From: Planctomycetota bacterium
Lineage (GTDB): Bacteria; Planctomycetota; Uabimicrobiia; Uabimicrobiales; Uabimicrobiaceae
DNA length: 64,000 nucleotides
Direction: 5' to 3'
Assembly: GCA_029260735.1 (NCBI GenBank)
Contig: JAJDCR010000050.1
Location: forward strand, 1 to 64,000
Of this stretch, positions 7,693-15,270 are shown piece by piece. The position numbers were made by a program, and so were the translations under genes. Numbering within the stretch: the first letter of the stretch is position 1; every line of letters starts with the position of its first letter. The notes beneath the pieces are model-generated. The model made no database searches and was not told the origin of the DNA. It saw only the letters and a program-made list of their open reading frames with translations.

Positions 7693-8757
7693 CTATGCCT
7701 GGTCAAAAAAACCCAAAAAGTAGGCAATTGTTCCAATGCTAAAATGAATAACAACAACACCGATCAAGTTTTTATGTCGAAGATAGATAAAACCAAGAAA
7801 AACAGACATAACAAAAGAAAGTAGAGTTGTTAACAACCCCAAATGCATATGATAGAGAGTAGTAACAAAAGAAACAATCAGAATAGACAAATATCCCTTA
7901 GAGTCCTGGTAAAACTCTTGCATACTGGTCTGTAAAAGACCGCGAATCAAAAACTCTTGCATAATACAGCTAAAAAGGTACCTTGCACCACCAAGAGAGA
8001 TGACAACACTTATTTCATGCCACAGTTGTCTCTCCCATACAAAATCAAATATAAACAGCAATAAAAGACCTATTATAATGCCTTCGAGCAAAGATCTCTT
8101 CCATTTATATAAGTTTAATCCAAAACAACTAAGAGGCCGTTCGACAACCTTTACTATATAGAAGGCAATTACCCCAGCAACCAAATATCCCATAGTAGCA
8201 ATCACACCATAGGGAACATACTCCTGCAATACTTTGTTAAAAGCGACAATAAAATTCATCAAGCCGATCGCTGCAATTAAAAGAATGACAGTCTTGGCAA
8301 ATCTAGTGCGTAGATAAACCTCCTCCAGCATTTTTTTACTTCCGGTATCTAGTCGATCTATCGTAATTTGACTCAGAGAGATCATAAATTTATACTTCAG
8401 TAGCTCCGACTCTACGGTATTTAAAGCCTCTTTTTTCAACTTTATAACAGTGACATCGCTTTGGGCCACGACATCAGCAGTGCGTTTTTTTTCGTTGATA
8501 AAGGCCATTTCTCCTATGATGCTCGGACTAGTTATTTCATGTAGAACCAATTGCCTTTTCCCATCTTTTTTAATTGCCCGAACAACTCCTTCATCTAAAA
8601 AAAGTAAGTCGTTAGCCAACGAATCTTGCTTGGTAAGGAGTTCCCCTGCTTTATATCTCTCTATTGTCATTAATTGAGAAATCTTTTCCAGCTCATCCTC
8701 TTTTAGTTTATCAGCAATGGGATATTTTTTTAAAAGGACTTTTATTGAGTCTTTCAT
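7693..8757 (-). CDS. cNMP-binding domain fused to a CPBP-family membrane protein
   Basis: Residues about 8-120 form a CRP-like cyclic-nucleotide-binding domain with phosphate-binding-cassette-like GEMAFINEKKRTADV (82-96). Several membrane helices follow from residue 153. The C-terminal half is a CPBP/CAAX-like intramembrane protease domain: IMQEFLIRGLL (265-275), histidines in LYHMH (301-305) and VVIHF (335-339). The usual EExxxR is here QEFLIR, so the first catalytic-type Glu is Gln. The fusion suggests nucleotide- or ligand-gated membrane proteolysis, or a non-proteolytic regulator. ATG directly follows the methyltransferase stop (TAAATG), so they are coupled. Confidence 0.82.
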   Translation of the reverse strand: MKDSIKVLLKKYPIADKLKEDELEKISQLMTIERYKAGELLTKQDSLANDLLFLDEGVVRAIKKDGKRQLVLHEITSPSIIGEMAFINEKKRTADVVAQSDVTVIKLKKEALNTVESELLKYKFMISLSQITIDRLDTGSKKMLEEVYLRTRFAKTVILLIAAIGLMNFIVAFNKVLQEYVPYGVIATMGYLVAGVIAFYIVKVVERPLSCFGLNLYKWKRSLLEGIIIGLLLLFIFDFVWERQLWHEISVVISLGGARYLFSCIMQEFLIRGLLQTSMQEFYQDSKGYLSILIVSFVTTLYHMHLGLLTTLLSFVMSVFLGFIYLRHKNLIGVVVIHFSIGTIAYFLGFFDQA

Positions 8758-9384
8758 TTATTTTTCCTTGAGATCGTAAACGGCAAATATATGTTTTTTC
8801 ATCGAGAATTTTTCTAGACTTTTTAGAGCATCAAATTTTTCTAGGGTATTTTGAAATAACTGTATTTGTTCATCACGAGTGTAGCGGGGATGAACACCAC
8901 TAACACCATCATTTTCAAAGGCATGGGTAAATTTTATCAAAAAACGATCCAAGATAGGGTTTTTCAGGATATAAAAGATGGGCTCTATGATGATAAGCTT
9001 TTCGCAGCAATTTTTCACAGCAAGCTCAATTACCTCCGTCATATTTTTGGTAGGCAAGTGGTGTAACAAATCAATTACCATTACCACATCAGATTTTTTG
9101 TAGACCTCAGGATCTAAAACGTCCCCCACAATAACATCACATCCACGTTTCTGAGCATATTTTACAAATATTTCATTCAGATCAAACCCATAGTATTTAC
9201 AAGAAGGGTCTATAAAATCTTTATATCGTCCATAGCCACAACCAACATCAAGGACTGTTTTGTTTTTTCCTACTAACTCTTGGAGTATTTTTTTTTCTCT
9301 GCGGGCATTAAAAAAAAATATCACAATATCATAAATAATAGGAAAACGAAAAGGTAGGCTTGCTCTAGATTTGTCAAACTTCAT
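8758..9384 (-). CDS. Class I SAM-dependent methyltransferase
   Basis: 208 residues with motif I VLDVGCGYGRYKDF (about 41-54), an acidic end of strand 2 (YYGFDLNE), GDVLDPEVY and VVMVIDLLHHL, the usual order for a Rossmann methyltransferase. It resembles small-molecule or lipid methyltransferases of cell-envelope clusters; the substrate is unknown. It sits between an upstream SDR gene and the cNMP-CPBP gene, with zero spacing to the latter. A MITE-like element separates it from the SDR, which may have split a former operon. Confidence 0.85.
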   Translation of the reverse strand: MKFDKSRASLPFRFPIIYDIVIFFFNARREKKILQELVGKNKTVLDVGCGYGRYKDFIDPSCKYYGFDLNEIFVKYAQKRGCDVIVGDVLDPEVYKKSDVVMVIDLLHHLPTKNMTEVIELAVKNCCEKLIIIEPIFYILKNPILDRFLIKFTHAFENDGVSGVHPRYTRDEQIQLFQNTLEKFDALKSLEKFSMKKHIFAVYDLKEK

Positions 9385-9419
9385 AGGTCTATTTCCATAA
9401 AAATTTCAAAATATTCTGT

Positions 9420-9662
9420 TAGGGCATGTCCCATAGCTGTCAACTTAAGCCGCAAGTCCTTGAAAACTGTAGTCGTGATCGTCACCGTAGTCGTGATCGT
9501 CACCGTAGTCGTGATCGTCACCGTGACCGAGATTAAAATCGGTCACTGTCACGGCGACGACTACGATCACGGCTACGGCTACGAAGAACAACCAAAGCGC
9601 TATTCTTTAATGATAACCACGAGGTTAAACCCGTAAGTTGACACATATAGGACATGTCCCTA
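9420..9662. mobile_element. MITE-like element with TA target duplication
   Basis: The ends are inverted repeats of about 28 bp: TAGGGCATGTCCCATAGC on the left and, reverse-complemented, TAGGGACATGTCCTATATG on the right, both running into TGTCAACTTA. TA borders each end. Inside are three 18-bp tandem units (CGTAGTCGTGATCGTCAC type, 9468-9521) and a hairpin GTGACCGA / TCGGTCAC. There is no open frame, so it would be mobilised in trans by an IS630/Tc1-like enzyme. Its right end forms the stop codon of the adjacent SDR gene. Confidence 0.8.
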
Positions 9663-10379
9663 GTAGCACACGGATTTATATTTTTTGTATGATATTTTGC
9701 ACAATAATCGCGGTGAAAACAAAAAACCTAAATAAAACAATTTACTTACCCAATCAGGGCGAATATGACGCTTTCTTTTGTGAACTCCATAGAAAATTGT
9801 CTTCGCTACCTTTTTCACATCCATGCCGGTATTTTGCTCAAAGTTTTTATAGTACTTTTCACTGTGCGCAGTTTTCATTGGCCCTGGATATACCTGAGTA
9901 ACAGATATACCTTTGCCAAGTAAATAAGCTTCCAATGCCTGAGCAAAACCACTTAAAGCCGCTTTGCTTGACGCATAAGAAAGTGCTATAGGAAAAGGAC
10001 AAACACAGGTAGCAGAATTGATAAAAACAATACGCCCCCCTGGTGCTATTAGCCCTTTTTTTAATAATATTTTGAGAAGCTTCATATGTCCCAAAATATT
10101 GACTTGAAACACTTCTACATCCTTATCAAAGTCAAGATCTGTAAAACTGCCACTCAAACTAATCCCCGCATTACAGATAACTACATCATAAACAGTATTA
10201 TCAAAATCAAAGTTATCTTTACTTAAATCAAAAGTATGATAAGTAATTTCAGCACTCTCAACTTCTTCCATTTTTTCTAAGTCTAAAACTGTCACTTGGA
10301 AGCCATTAGTAAGATAATTTTTGACAAGTTCTTTTCCTAATCCATTTGCTCCACCAGTAATAAGTACTCTCTTCTTCAT
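9660..10379 (-). CDS. Short-chain dehydrogenase/reductase
   Basis: Classical SDR of 239 residues. Nucleotide binding: TGGANGLGKE near residue 8; NAGISLSG; catalytic Ser in INSAT and YASSK as the Tyr-x3-Lys pair. It would oxidise or reduce a hydroxyl/keto group with NAD(P)(H); the substrate is unknown. The TAG stop (9662-9660) is created by the terminus of the MITE-like element, so the native C-terminus may have been altered; the final residues YKKYKSVCY look atypical. A second SDR lies upstream on the same strand. Confidence 0.87.
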   Translation of the reverse strand: MKKRVLITGGANGLGKELVKNYLTNGFQVTVLDLEKMEEVESAEITYHTFDLSKDNFDFDNTVYDVVICNAGISLSGSFTDLDFDKDVEVFQVNILGHMKLLKILLKKGLIAPGGRIVFINSATCVCPFPIALSYASSKAALSGFAQALEAYLLGKGISVTQVYPGPMKTAHSEKYYKNFEQNTGMDVKKVAKTIFYGVHKRKRHIRPDWVSKLFYLGFLFSPRLLCKISYKKYKSVCY

Positions 10380-10410
10380 TTTTCCACCTGTGCGGTTAAG
10401 GTAAATTCAA

Positions 10411-10506
10411 GACTCACGCAAAGACGCAAAGAAGAAAATGAAACTTCCTTCCATTTATCTTTGTTTTTATTCTTTGCGGTCTTTGCGTCTTTGCGCGAGC
10501 TTTTTC
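10411..10506. repeat. Palindromic element with CGCAAAGACGCAAAG ends
   Basis: The left end CTCACGCAAAGACGCAAAG and the right end CTTTGCGTCTTTGCGCGAG are inverted relative to each other, about 95 bp across. The same end sequence is seen in the element at 15001-15150. Such CGCAAAG-ended palindromes are widespread in environmental bacterial genomes. It fills the gap between the two SDR genes. Confidence 0.75.
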
Positions 10507-10539
10507 TTCTTTCACATTTGAGGGCAATTGCACAGGTCG

Positions 10540-11277
10540 TCATTTTTTATCCCTAAACTTAAGAAAATTTATCATAAAATACAAAAGCACATCCTCAAAA
10601 ACCATCAAACATTTTCTTAGTAAATACCATTGCCAACGAAGAGTAACAATACCTGTTTTACTTAGCATTGCTTTGTATAAACGCTTACCTATAATGTCTG
10701 CTCTTACAAATTTACTAGAGTCTAGCTCCATACCCGCTTTGGAATGTATTTTTGTATTCACAGCACCGATTTCTAAACAAAGTATCTGTAGATGAGGATA
10801 CTCTACCATCAAAGAGCTGCAAAACTGACTCAGACCGGCCTTGGAAACAGCGTAGCTCAAAAATTTTCGGCAAGGCATCCTTGCGACAATCGAACTAACA
10901 AAGACCAGCTTAGTTTTATTTTTATTGATTTCAGGGAGCAAATGGTGAACAATCCTCATATTAACCAGGAGATTAACTTCTAGAATTTTTTCGAAAGAGC
11001 TTTCCGGCAAAGAGTCAAATTCACCATAGTTTAGCAAACCAGCATTGAGTAAAATGTAATCCAATTTTTTTTTAGATAGCAGTGCTAGCACATTTTGTAT
11101 TTTCTCTCGATCCTCTAAATCGCAGACCAGCAATTGTAGTTGAGAAGTCTCATCAAAGAGTTTCTTCTGCTCTTCATTTCTAATAAGAGCAACTATCTGG
11201 AATCCTTCTCGTAGGCATATATCTAAAACAACTTTTCCTATGCCTGAAGTAACTCCCGTTATAAAAATAGATTTCAC
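10540..11277 (-). CDS. Short-chain dehydrogenase/reductase
   Basis: 245-residue classical SDR: TGVTSGIGK near residue 8, NAGLLNYG, a Ser in FVSSIVAR and YAVSK for the catalytic Tyr/Lys. It is only distantly similar to the SDR downstream, so this is not a recent duplicate. The C-terminal 40 residues are hydrophobic and basic and may touch the membrane. It is 12 nt downstream of the glycosyltransferase and therefore probably cotranscribed. Substrate unknown; the context suggests a lipid or glycan modification pathway. Confidence 0.86.
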   Translation of the reverse strand: MKSIFITGVTSGIGKVVLDICLREGFQIVALIRNEEQKKLFDETSQLQLLVCDLEDREKIQNVLALLSKKKLDYILLNAGLLNYGEFDSLPESSFEKILEVNLLVNMRIVHHLLPEINKNKTKLVFVSSIVARMPCRKFLSYAVSKAGLSQFCSSLMVEYPHLQILCLEIGAVNTKIHSKAGMELDSSKFVRADIIGKRLYKAMLSKTGIVTLRWQWYLLRKCLMVFEDVLLYFMINFLKFRDKK

Positions 11278-11289
11278 AGTACATCCTTT

Positions 11290-12333
11290 TCAACTCTTGT
11301 TAAGAAAAACTCTGTCCGTAAACCAAAAGTACACCCAGCAAATGTAAAAAATTGTGTACGTCAAGATCATCACAATAAGATCAAATAGCCAAAAATTTGT
11401 AAAGGGGAATACCCCATCGTGAAATGAAAGAAAGGGAGTCCTTTGGACTTTAAAGAAATAACGAAGACAAACGTCACCAAAAAAGAAAAACTGCCAAATA
11501 TTACCACGTGTATACCTACCCACCCTATACCAATCCAAAAAATTAGTCTTTAAAGAATTGCGCATATTAATCTGGTGTATAAGATAAAAAAAAGAGTGCA
11601 TGTTCAATTTAAGGCTTTTATCTTGTTCCTTGTACAGATCAAAAGCATGTTCAAAGAACATATGATAAGATATGCGATTTAAACCTATGATAAGAATAGT
11701 TAAAAGCATACGCCTGGAAAACCCTTCTACTTCAAAACGTCTTATGGAGGTTCCTAAACATCCAGAAAGGGTAACAAATTTTCCCTGCTTTAGAATTTCC
11801 AGAGAAATTTTCTTATCCTCTAGAAAAGGTAAACTTTCGTCAAACTCTCCTAGCTCTTCAAAAAAACTTTTGTCGATGAAGAGTCCTTGATCACCTCCAA
11901 AAGTTTCCTCACGATTGAGTTTACTTTTTTCCTCATAGTGGAAATAGGCCAGAGATTTTCTTTTAGTATTCCGAATAAATCGTAAGGAAAAATGACCTGC
12001 TATCTGGGAGCCTGAAGATGATTGTAGTTCTAGCATTCCCTTATAAAGGAGACTGTCACTTTCAATATAACTGTCCGCGTGGATAAAAAATAGCATTTCA
12101 TATTGGGCAATTTTGGCCCCTTCATTCATTTGGTGCCCTCGTCCACGCTTTGTTTCCAAAAGGACAACTCCAGCATTCTTCGCAATATTTTGAGTGCCAT
12201 CTTGAGAACCACCATCGACAACAATAATCTCTGAGATTATATTTTTTTGTTGTTGGAGTTCTTTTAAGAGTCTTTCAATATTGCTTGCTTCGTTTAAACA
12301 AGGAATGATGATAGATAATTTGGGTTGGCTCAT
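11290..12333 (-). CDS. Family 2 glycosyltransferase with C-terminal membrane segment
   Basis: GT-A fold enzyme of 347 residues. It starts SIIIPCLNEASNIERLL and has EIIVVDGGSQDGT and GRGHQMNEGA, followed by FFIHADSYI for the nucleotide-sugar/metal site, a pattern like the TIGR04283 group. The C-terminal third contains hydrophobic segments, the last around FDLIVMILTYTIFYICWVYF. It would transfer a sugar to a lipid or glycan acceptor at the inner membrane. First gene of the minus-strand five-gene block; ATG follows AAGGA. A 66-bp repeat lies about 100 bp upstream. Confidence 0.87.
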   Translation of the reverse strand: MSQPKLSIIIPCLNEASNIERLLKELQQQKNIISEIIVVDGGSQDGTQNIAKNAGVVLLETKRGRGHQMNEGAKIAQYEMLFFIHADSYIESDSLLYKGMLELQSSSGSQIAGHFSLRFIRNTKRKSLAYFHYEEKSKLNREETFGGDQGLFIDKSFFEELGEFDESLPFLEDKKISLEILKQGKFVTLSGCLGTSIRRFEVEGFSRRMLLTILIIGLNRISYHMFFEHAFDLYKEQDKSLKLNMHSFFYLIHQINMRNSLKTNFLDWYRVGRYTRGNIWQFFFFGDVCLRYFFKVQRTPFLSFHDGVFPFTNFWLFDLIVMILTYTIFYICWVYFWFTDRVFLNKS

Positions 12334-12434
12334 TGTTATCCTTAAAACGATCTTTCTAACGATAAAGTAGCAAGTGTTTAGAGGCTAAGTGGTAGGTTTT
12401 AGAGCTGGGAATTGACGAGTGAACTTTTCTATTA

Positions 12435-12500
12435 TTAGATAATTTTCTCAAATTTTCCAGTCTTTTTTGCTCTTTGGTCGTCTTTTGATGGAATATTTTT
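12435..12500. repeat. 66-bp direct repeat, copy 2
   Basis: Partner of 7447-7512, 65/66 identical and in the same orientation. On the minus strand it lies about 100 bp upstream of the glycosyltransferase and downstream of the sigma-54 activator. Together the copies bracket exactly five genes (7693-12333). Confidence 0.93.
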
Positions 12501-12614
12501 TGTTTCTCAAGATCAAGGAGAAGTGAGGGAAGAGTGAAGGAAGTGATTAAGGGGAGAGAATGATTGAAAAATACATCAACTCAAAAGATGACCATATATG
12601 GCCACACACCATAT

Positions 12615-13730
12615 CTATCTCTTATTATTTAACTTACAGATATCAAGCTTTCGCATCCGAGCTCGTAGAGTGCTACGAGGAAGAGCAAGAATTTCTGCAG
12701 CTCCTTTTTTTCCACTCACTCTCCATTCTGTCTGCTCAAGAACCTGTATAATATGTTCGCGTTCAACAGCTTTCATAGTTTTTAGAACTGTCAAAGAATC
12801 TTTTTCTCTCTTTTTCAGCTCATCCATTAGGCATAGCTTTGATCCTGCGGAGTTGATAACCGCTCTCTCTAGAACATTTTCTAATTCACGGACATTGCCA
12901 GGCCAATCGTAACTTTGCAAGGTACTCATAACATTCGTTGGAACAATATCAACAGTTTTTCCTAACCTTTTGGAAATCTTCTTAACGTAAAAATCTACAA
13001 GCATGGGAATGTCTTCTAGTCGATCTCTCAATGGCGGTGTTGTAATGGGAAAAACACTCAGCCGATACCAAAGATCCTCTCTAAAGCGTCCATCGCGAAC
13101 CTCTTGTTCTAGATTGCGATTGGTAGCAGCAACAATTCTCACATCAACTTTAATCGTGCGAGAACTCCCCAAACGTTCAAACTCCCCATCCTGAATCACT
13201 CTAAGAAGCTTAGATTGCAATTCTAAGGGTAGCTCTCCAATTTCGTCGAGAAAAAAAGTAGTTCCGTTGGCAACCTCAAATCGCCCTAATTGTTTGACAC
13301 TAGCGCTAGTAAAAGCACCTTTTTCGTGTCCAAAAAGCTCACTTTCAATCAGGTTTGAAGGCAAGGCCGCACAATTTATTTTTACAAGTAAGCGATCTTT
13401 TCGTAAACTTAAATTATGAATGGCACGAGCCACCAGTTCTTTACCAGTTCCCGTCTCCCCCAAAATCAAAACATTAGTATCGGTGCAAGCTATTTGCTCG
13501 ATTTTATAGAATATGTGATTAATTTCGTCGCTTTGGCCAATGATATTCTCATAGTTGTGTTCTAGCTTGATTTCCTCTTGCAAATAAGCTCGCTCCGCTT
13601 CGAGTTTATCTTTCAGCGTGCGAATTTCAGAAAGAGCCACCCGAAGTTCCGCCGTTCGCTCTTCTACACGGCGCTCTAGTTCATCGTGAATTTTCTGTAA
13701 ATTATTTCCCACTTCTTTTGTTTTTTGCAA
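12615..13730 (-). CDS. Sigma-54-dependent transcriptional activator without a sensor domain
   Basis: Enhancer-binding AAA+ protein of 371 residues. The N-terminal 55 residues are a coiled coil (ERRVEERTAELR), normally a linker after PAS/GAF/receiver domains, but no such domain precedes it. The AAA+ core has Walker A GETGTGKE (91-98), the sigma-54 loop as GAFTSA instead of GAFTGA (138-143), Walker B FFLDEIGE (159-166) and arginines in WYRLSVFPI and RDRLEDIP. A Fis-type HTH (AAEILALPRSTLRARMRKL) ends it. The start is probably TTG at 13730, with AGGGAG 8 nt upstream and an in-frame stop shortly before. Targets are unknown. Confidence 0.88.
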   Translation of the reverse strand: MQKTKEVGNNLQKIHDELERRVEERTAELRVALSEIRTLKDKLEAERAYLQEEIKLEHNYENIIGQSDEINHIFYKIEQIACTDTNVLILGETGTGKELVARAIHNLSLRKDRLLVKINCAALPSNLIESELFGHEKGAFTSASVKQLGRFEVANGTTFFLDEIGELPLELQSKLLRVIQDGEFERLGSSRTIKVDVRIVAATNRNLEQEVRDGRFREDLWYRLSVFPITTPPLRDRLEDIPMLVDFYVKKISKRLGKTVDIVPTNVMSTLQSYDWPGNVRELENVLERAVINSAGSKLCLMDELKKREKDSLTVLKTMKAVEREHIIQVLEQTEWRVSGKKGAAEILALPRSTLRARMRKLDICKLNNKR

Positions 13731-13968
13731 AAACCACTCCCTCGCCTAAAGAGAACAAACCCTCTATGAAAAACCCAAATACTTTTGGTAGCTCGCCTAT
13801 ACAGACAAAATTAGTATATCGGCTCTTTGAATTGATTTCTAATAAAACTTTCATGAAAATGCTTTATTAGGGTTGATCCCATATTCGACCAATGTGTCGG
13901 GCAAAACCTTCCGCATTGTTTTATGAAGCTCTATGAAGCTCTATGAGGCTGGAATAATAACTCCGTTT

Positions 13969-14047
13969 GTCATCCCACGAAGGCGAAAATCTAGTTTAGA
14001 AAGTTACTCCCGTCTTTTCGTCTGGATTCCACCTTCGCAAGAATGAA
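13969..14047. repeat. Degenerate palindromic repeat (GTCAT...GAATGA type)
   Basis: GTCATCCCACGAAGGCGAAA and, 40 bp on, TCTGGATTCCACCTTCGC then GAATGA are imperfect inverted copies. This matches the common bacterial palindrome with GAAGGCGGGAATC arms, here decayed. A short direct repeat GAAGCTCTATGAAGCTCTAT precedes it (13924 on). No gene is seen in 13731-14093. Confidence 0.6.
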
Positions 14048-14093
14048 CACTAAGTAGCCAAAATCATAATCAATGCCATTAGCTCATTGATTC

Positions 14094-14213
14094 TTATTCT
14101 GGCTTAGAAGGTAAATTTTTCCCTTCTTTTTTTTCCTTTTTATCTCTTCTTTTTTCTTTGAGATTTTTCTGGGCGGGTTTCTTGTCGCTCTTGTTTTTCT
14201 TTTCTTCTTTCAT
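14094..14213 (-). CDS. 39-residue lysine-rich small protein
   Basis: A short frame starting ATG at 14213 with GGGAGA 7 nt upstream. It begins MKEEKKNKSDKKP, continues AQKNLKEKRR and ends GKNLPSKPE. More than a third of the residues are Lys. The KNLKEKR core resembles very small basic proteins annotated in many genomes, from memory only. It lies 49 nt downstream of the 69-residue membrane protein on the same strand, so the two may be one unit. The alternative is a chance A-rich frame; the good SD argues against that. Confidence 0.5.
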   Translation of the reverse strand: MKEEKKNKSDKKPAQKNLKEKRRDKKEKKEGKNLPSKPE

Positions 14214-14262
14214 TATGATATCTCCCTAAAATAGTTTTTGATCTGTCCTAATCCACTGAGAA

Positions 14263-14472
14263 TTATCCGAGCAGTTGAGAAATAAGAATGAAGAGAGATA
14301 CGCCAAATATAATTCCCAAAATTATGAGAAATATCAAAATCACATTGTTAGTCGATTTTCTCTGACGTTGCTCAATTTCACTTTCAACTTTAACTTCCTC
14401 TCCTTCTCTTTCCCGGATAACTCTATCCTTTTCCTTATCCTTAATTCGTTCCAATTCACTATCACTAAGCAT
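14263..14472 (-). CDS. Small tail-anchored-type membrane protein
   Basis: 69 residues: a highly charged N-terminal half (MLSDSELERIKDKEKDR, then alternating Glu/Arg/Lys), then one hydrophobic helix from about residue 44 to 66 (VILIFLIILGIIFGVSLFIL). That topology fits a small inner-membrane protein with a cytoplasmic helix. AGGGG precedes ATG at about 8 nt. No family recognised. The larger gap 14473-15000 upstream holds phased GCCATA motifs but no convincing gene. Confidence 0.55.
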   Translation of the reverse strand: MLSDSELERIKDKEKDRVIREREGEEVKVESEIEQRQRKSTNNVILIFLIILGIIFGVSLFILISQLLG

Positions 14473-14773
14473 CGTAAAGCCCCTGCTAAATTATCTTCTT
14501 TGTTTTTTTAGAGCATCCACAAATGTATTCTACCTAGTAAATTCAATCGTCGAACATCTAAGCAATTTAAAATTGTAGTGCTCTATCTTTGTGGTTTTAG
14601 TAGATTTTCTGATTGTTCTATTAGACAAATGGAGCTCACAGGAAGTTCGTCATCATAAAAGTATTTAGGCAAAATTTGTGCCAAGCTGAGAAAATGTGCT
14701 TTATTTCCCCTCAGAGCTTGACTTTCCGATGAATTATTGGTTTGAGAGAAAGAAGAAGGTTTGGAGTGAAAAA

Positions 14774-14803
14774 GGCCATACTTAGCCATACTGGCCATAT
14801 ATG
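14774..14803. promoter_or_regulatory. Three GCCATA motifs phased at 10 bp
   Basis: GGCCATA (14774), AGCCATA (14784) and GGCCATA (14794) follow at exact 10-bp intervals, about one helical turn. The last is part of TGGCCATATATG (14792-14803), whose reverse complement occurs at 12593-12604 just beyond the sigma-54 activator. This may be a regulator-binding site. Nothing else in 14473-15000 looks functional. Confidence 0.35.
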
Positions 14804-15000
14804 ACCTTTTTTGGAATATTAAATTGTTCGATTTCAACTTACAGCTATAACATTGTAGTAAATTGCAACAAAAGTTCCTTTTACAGGCTTCTTACACATA
14901 GGAACGAAAAAAAGCTAAAGGCTAGGAAAAATAAGAGTGGAAAACACGCATTTAGATTTGCTTGTTTTTAAGGTACTGAATGCGTCTTAAAGTTGAAGAA

Positions 15001-15150
15001 AGAAAAGAATTTCACGCAAAGGCGCAAAGACGCCAAGGAAAAAAAGAATTAAGACAAAAGATAAATTCGGAGAATTTTATCAAGATCAAGAGAAAGATTT
15101 TTTACATCATCCTTTGCTTTTCTTTGCGTCTTTGCGTGAAATTCTTTTCT
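15001..15150. repeat. Palindromic element with 21-bp perfect terminal inverted repeats
   Basis: AGAAAAGAATTTCACGCAA at the left end has its exact reverse complement at the right end, with 21 bp perfectly paired. The interior includes GCGCAAAGACGCC and is A-rich. Its ends share the CGCAAAG motif with 10411-10506. No coding capacity beyond a short frame that reads straight through both arms. Confidence 0.8.
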
Positions 15151-15188
15151 ATTCAAAATCCACTGTGGAGGGGAAAAAATAGATAGCC

Positions 15189-15229
15189 TAACAGCCCGAA
15201 ACTTGGAATTTCTCATTTTCAGGCTGTTA
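15189..15229 (-). terminator. Hairpin after the OmcB-like gene
   Basis: TAACAGCC-GAAA pairs with TTTC-GGCTGTTA around a 15-nt loop, 42 nt after the gene stop on the minus strand. A smaller hairpin ACGAGAA / TTCTCGT lies at 15239-15258. Confidence 0.6.
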
Positions 15230-15270
15230 AACTACTCTACGAGAAAGGGAATTCTCGTGGGCTCTTCAGT

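Noticed and set aside
9468..9521. Possible CRISPR array from three tandem 18-bp units
   Set aside because: Units are contiguous without spacers and lie inside a MITE; no cas genes in the window.
14583..14837. 84-codon minus-strand frame ending LLKPQR
   Set aside because: No SD, no recognisable domain, unusual Ser/Asn-rich composition and it overlaps the phased GCCATA motifs. Not supported as a gene.
14980..15186. 68-codon plus-strand frame in the CGCAAAG element
   Set aside because: It is produced by the two inverted arms (KEFHAKAQRRQ and LRLCVKFFS), a known type of spurious frame in such repeats.
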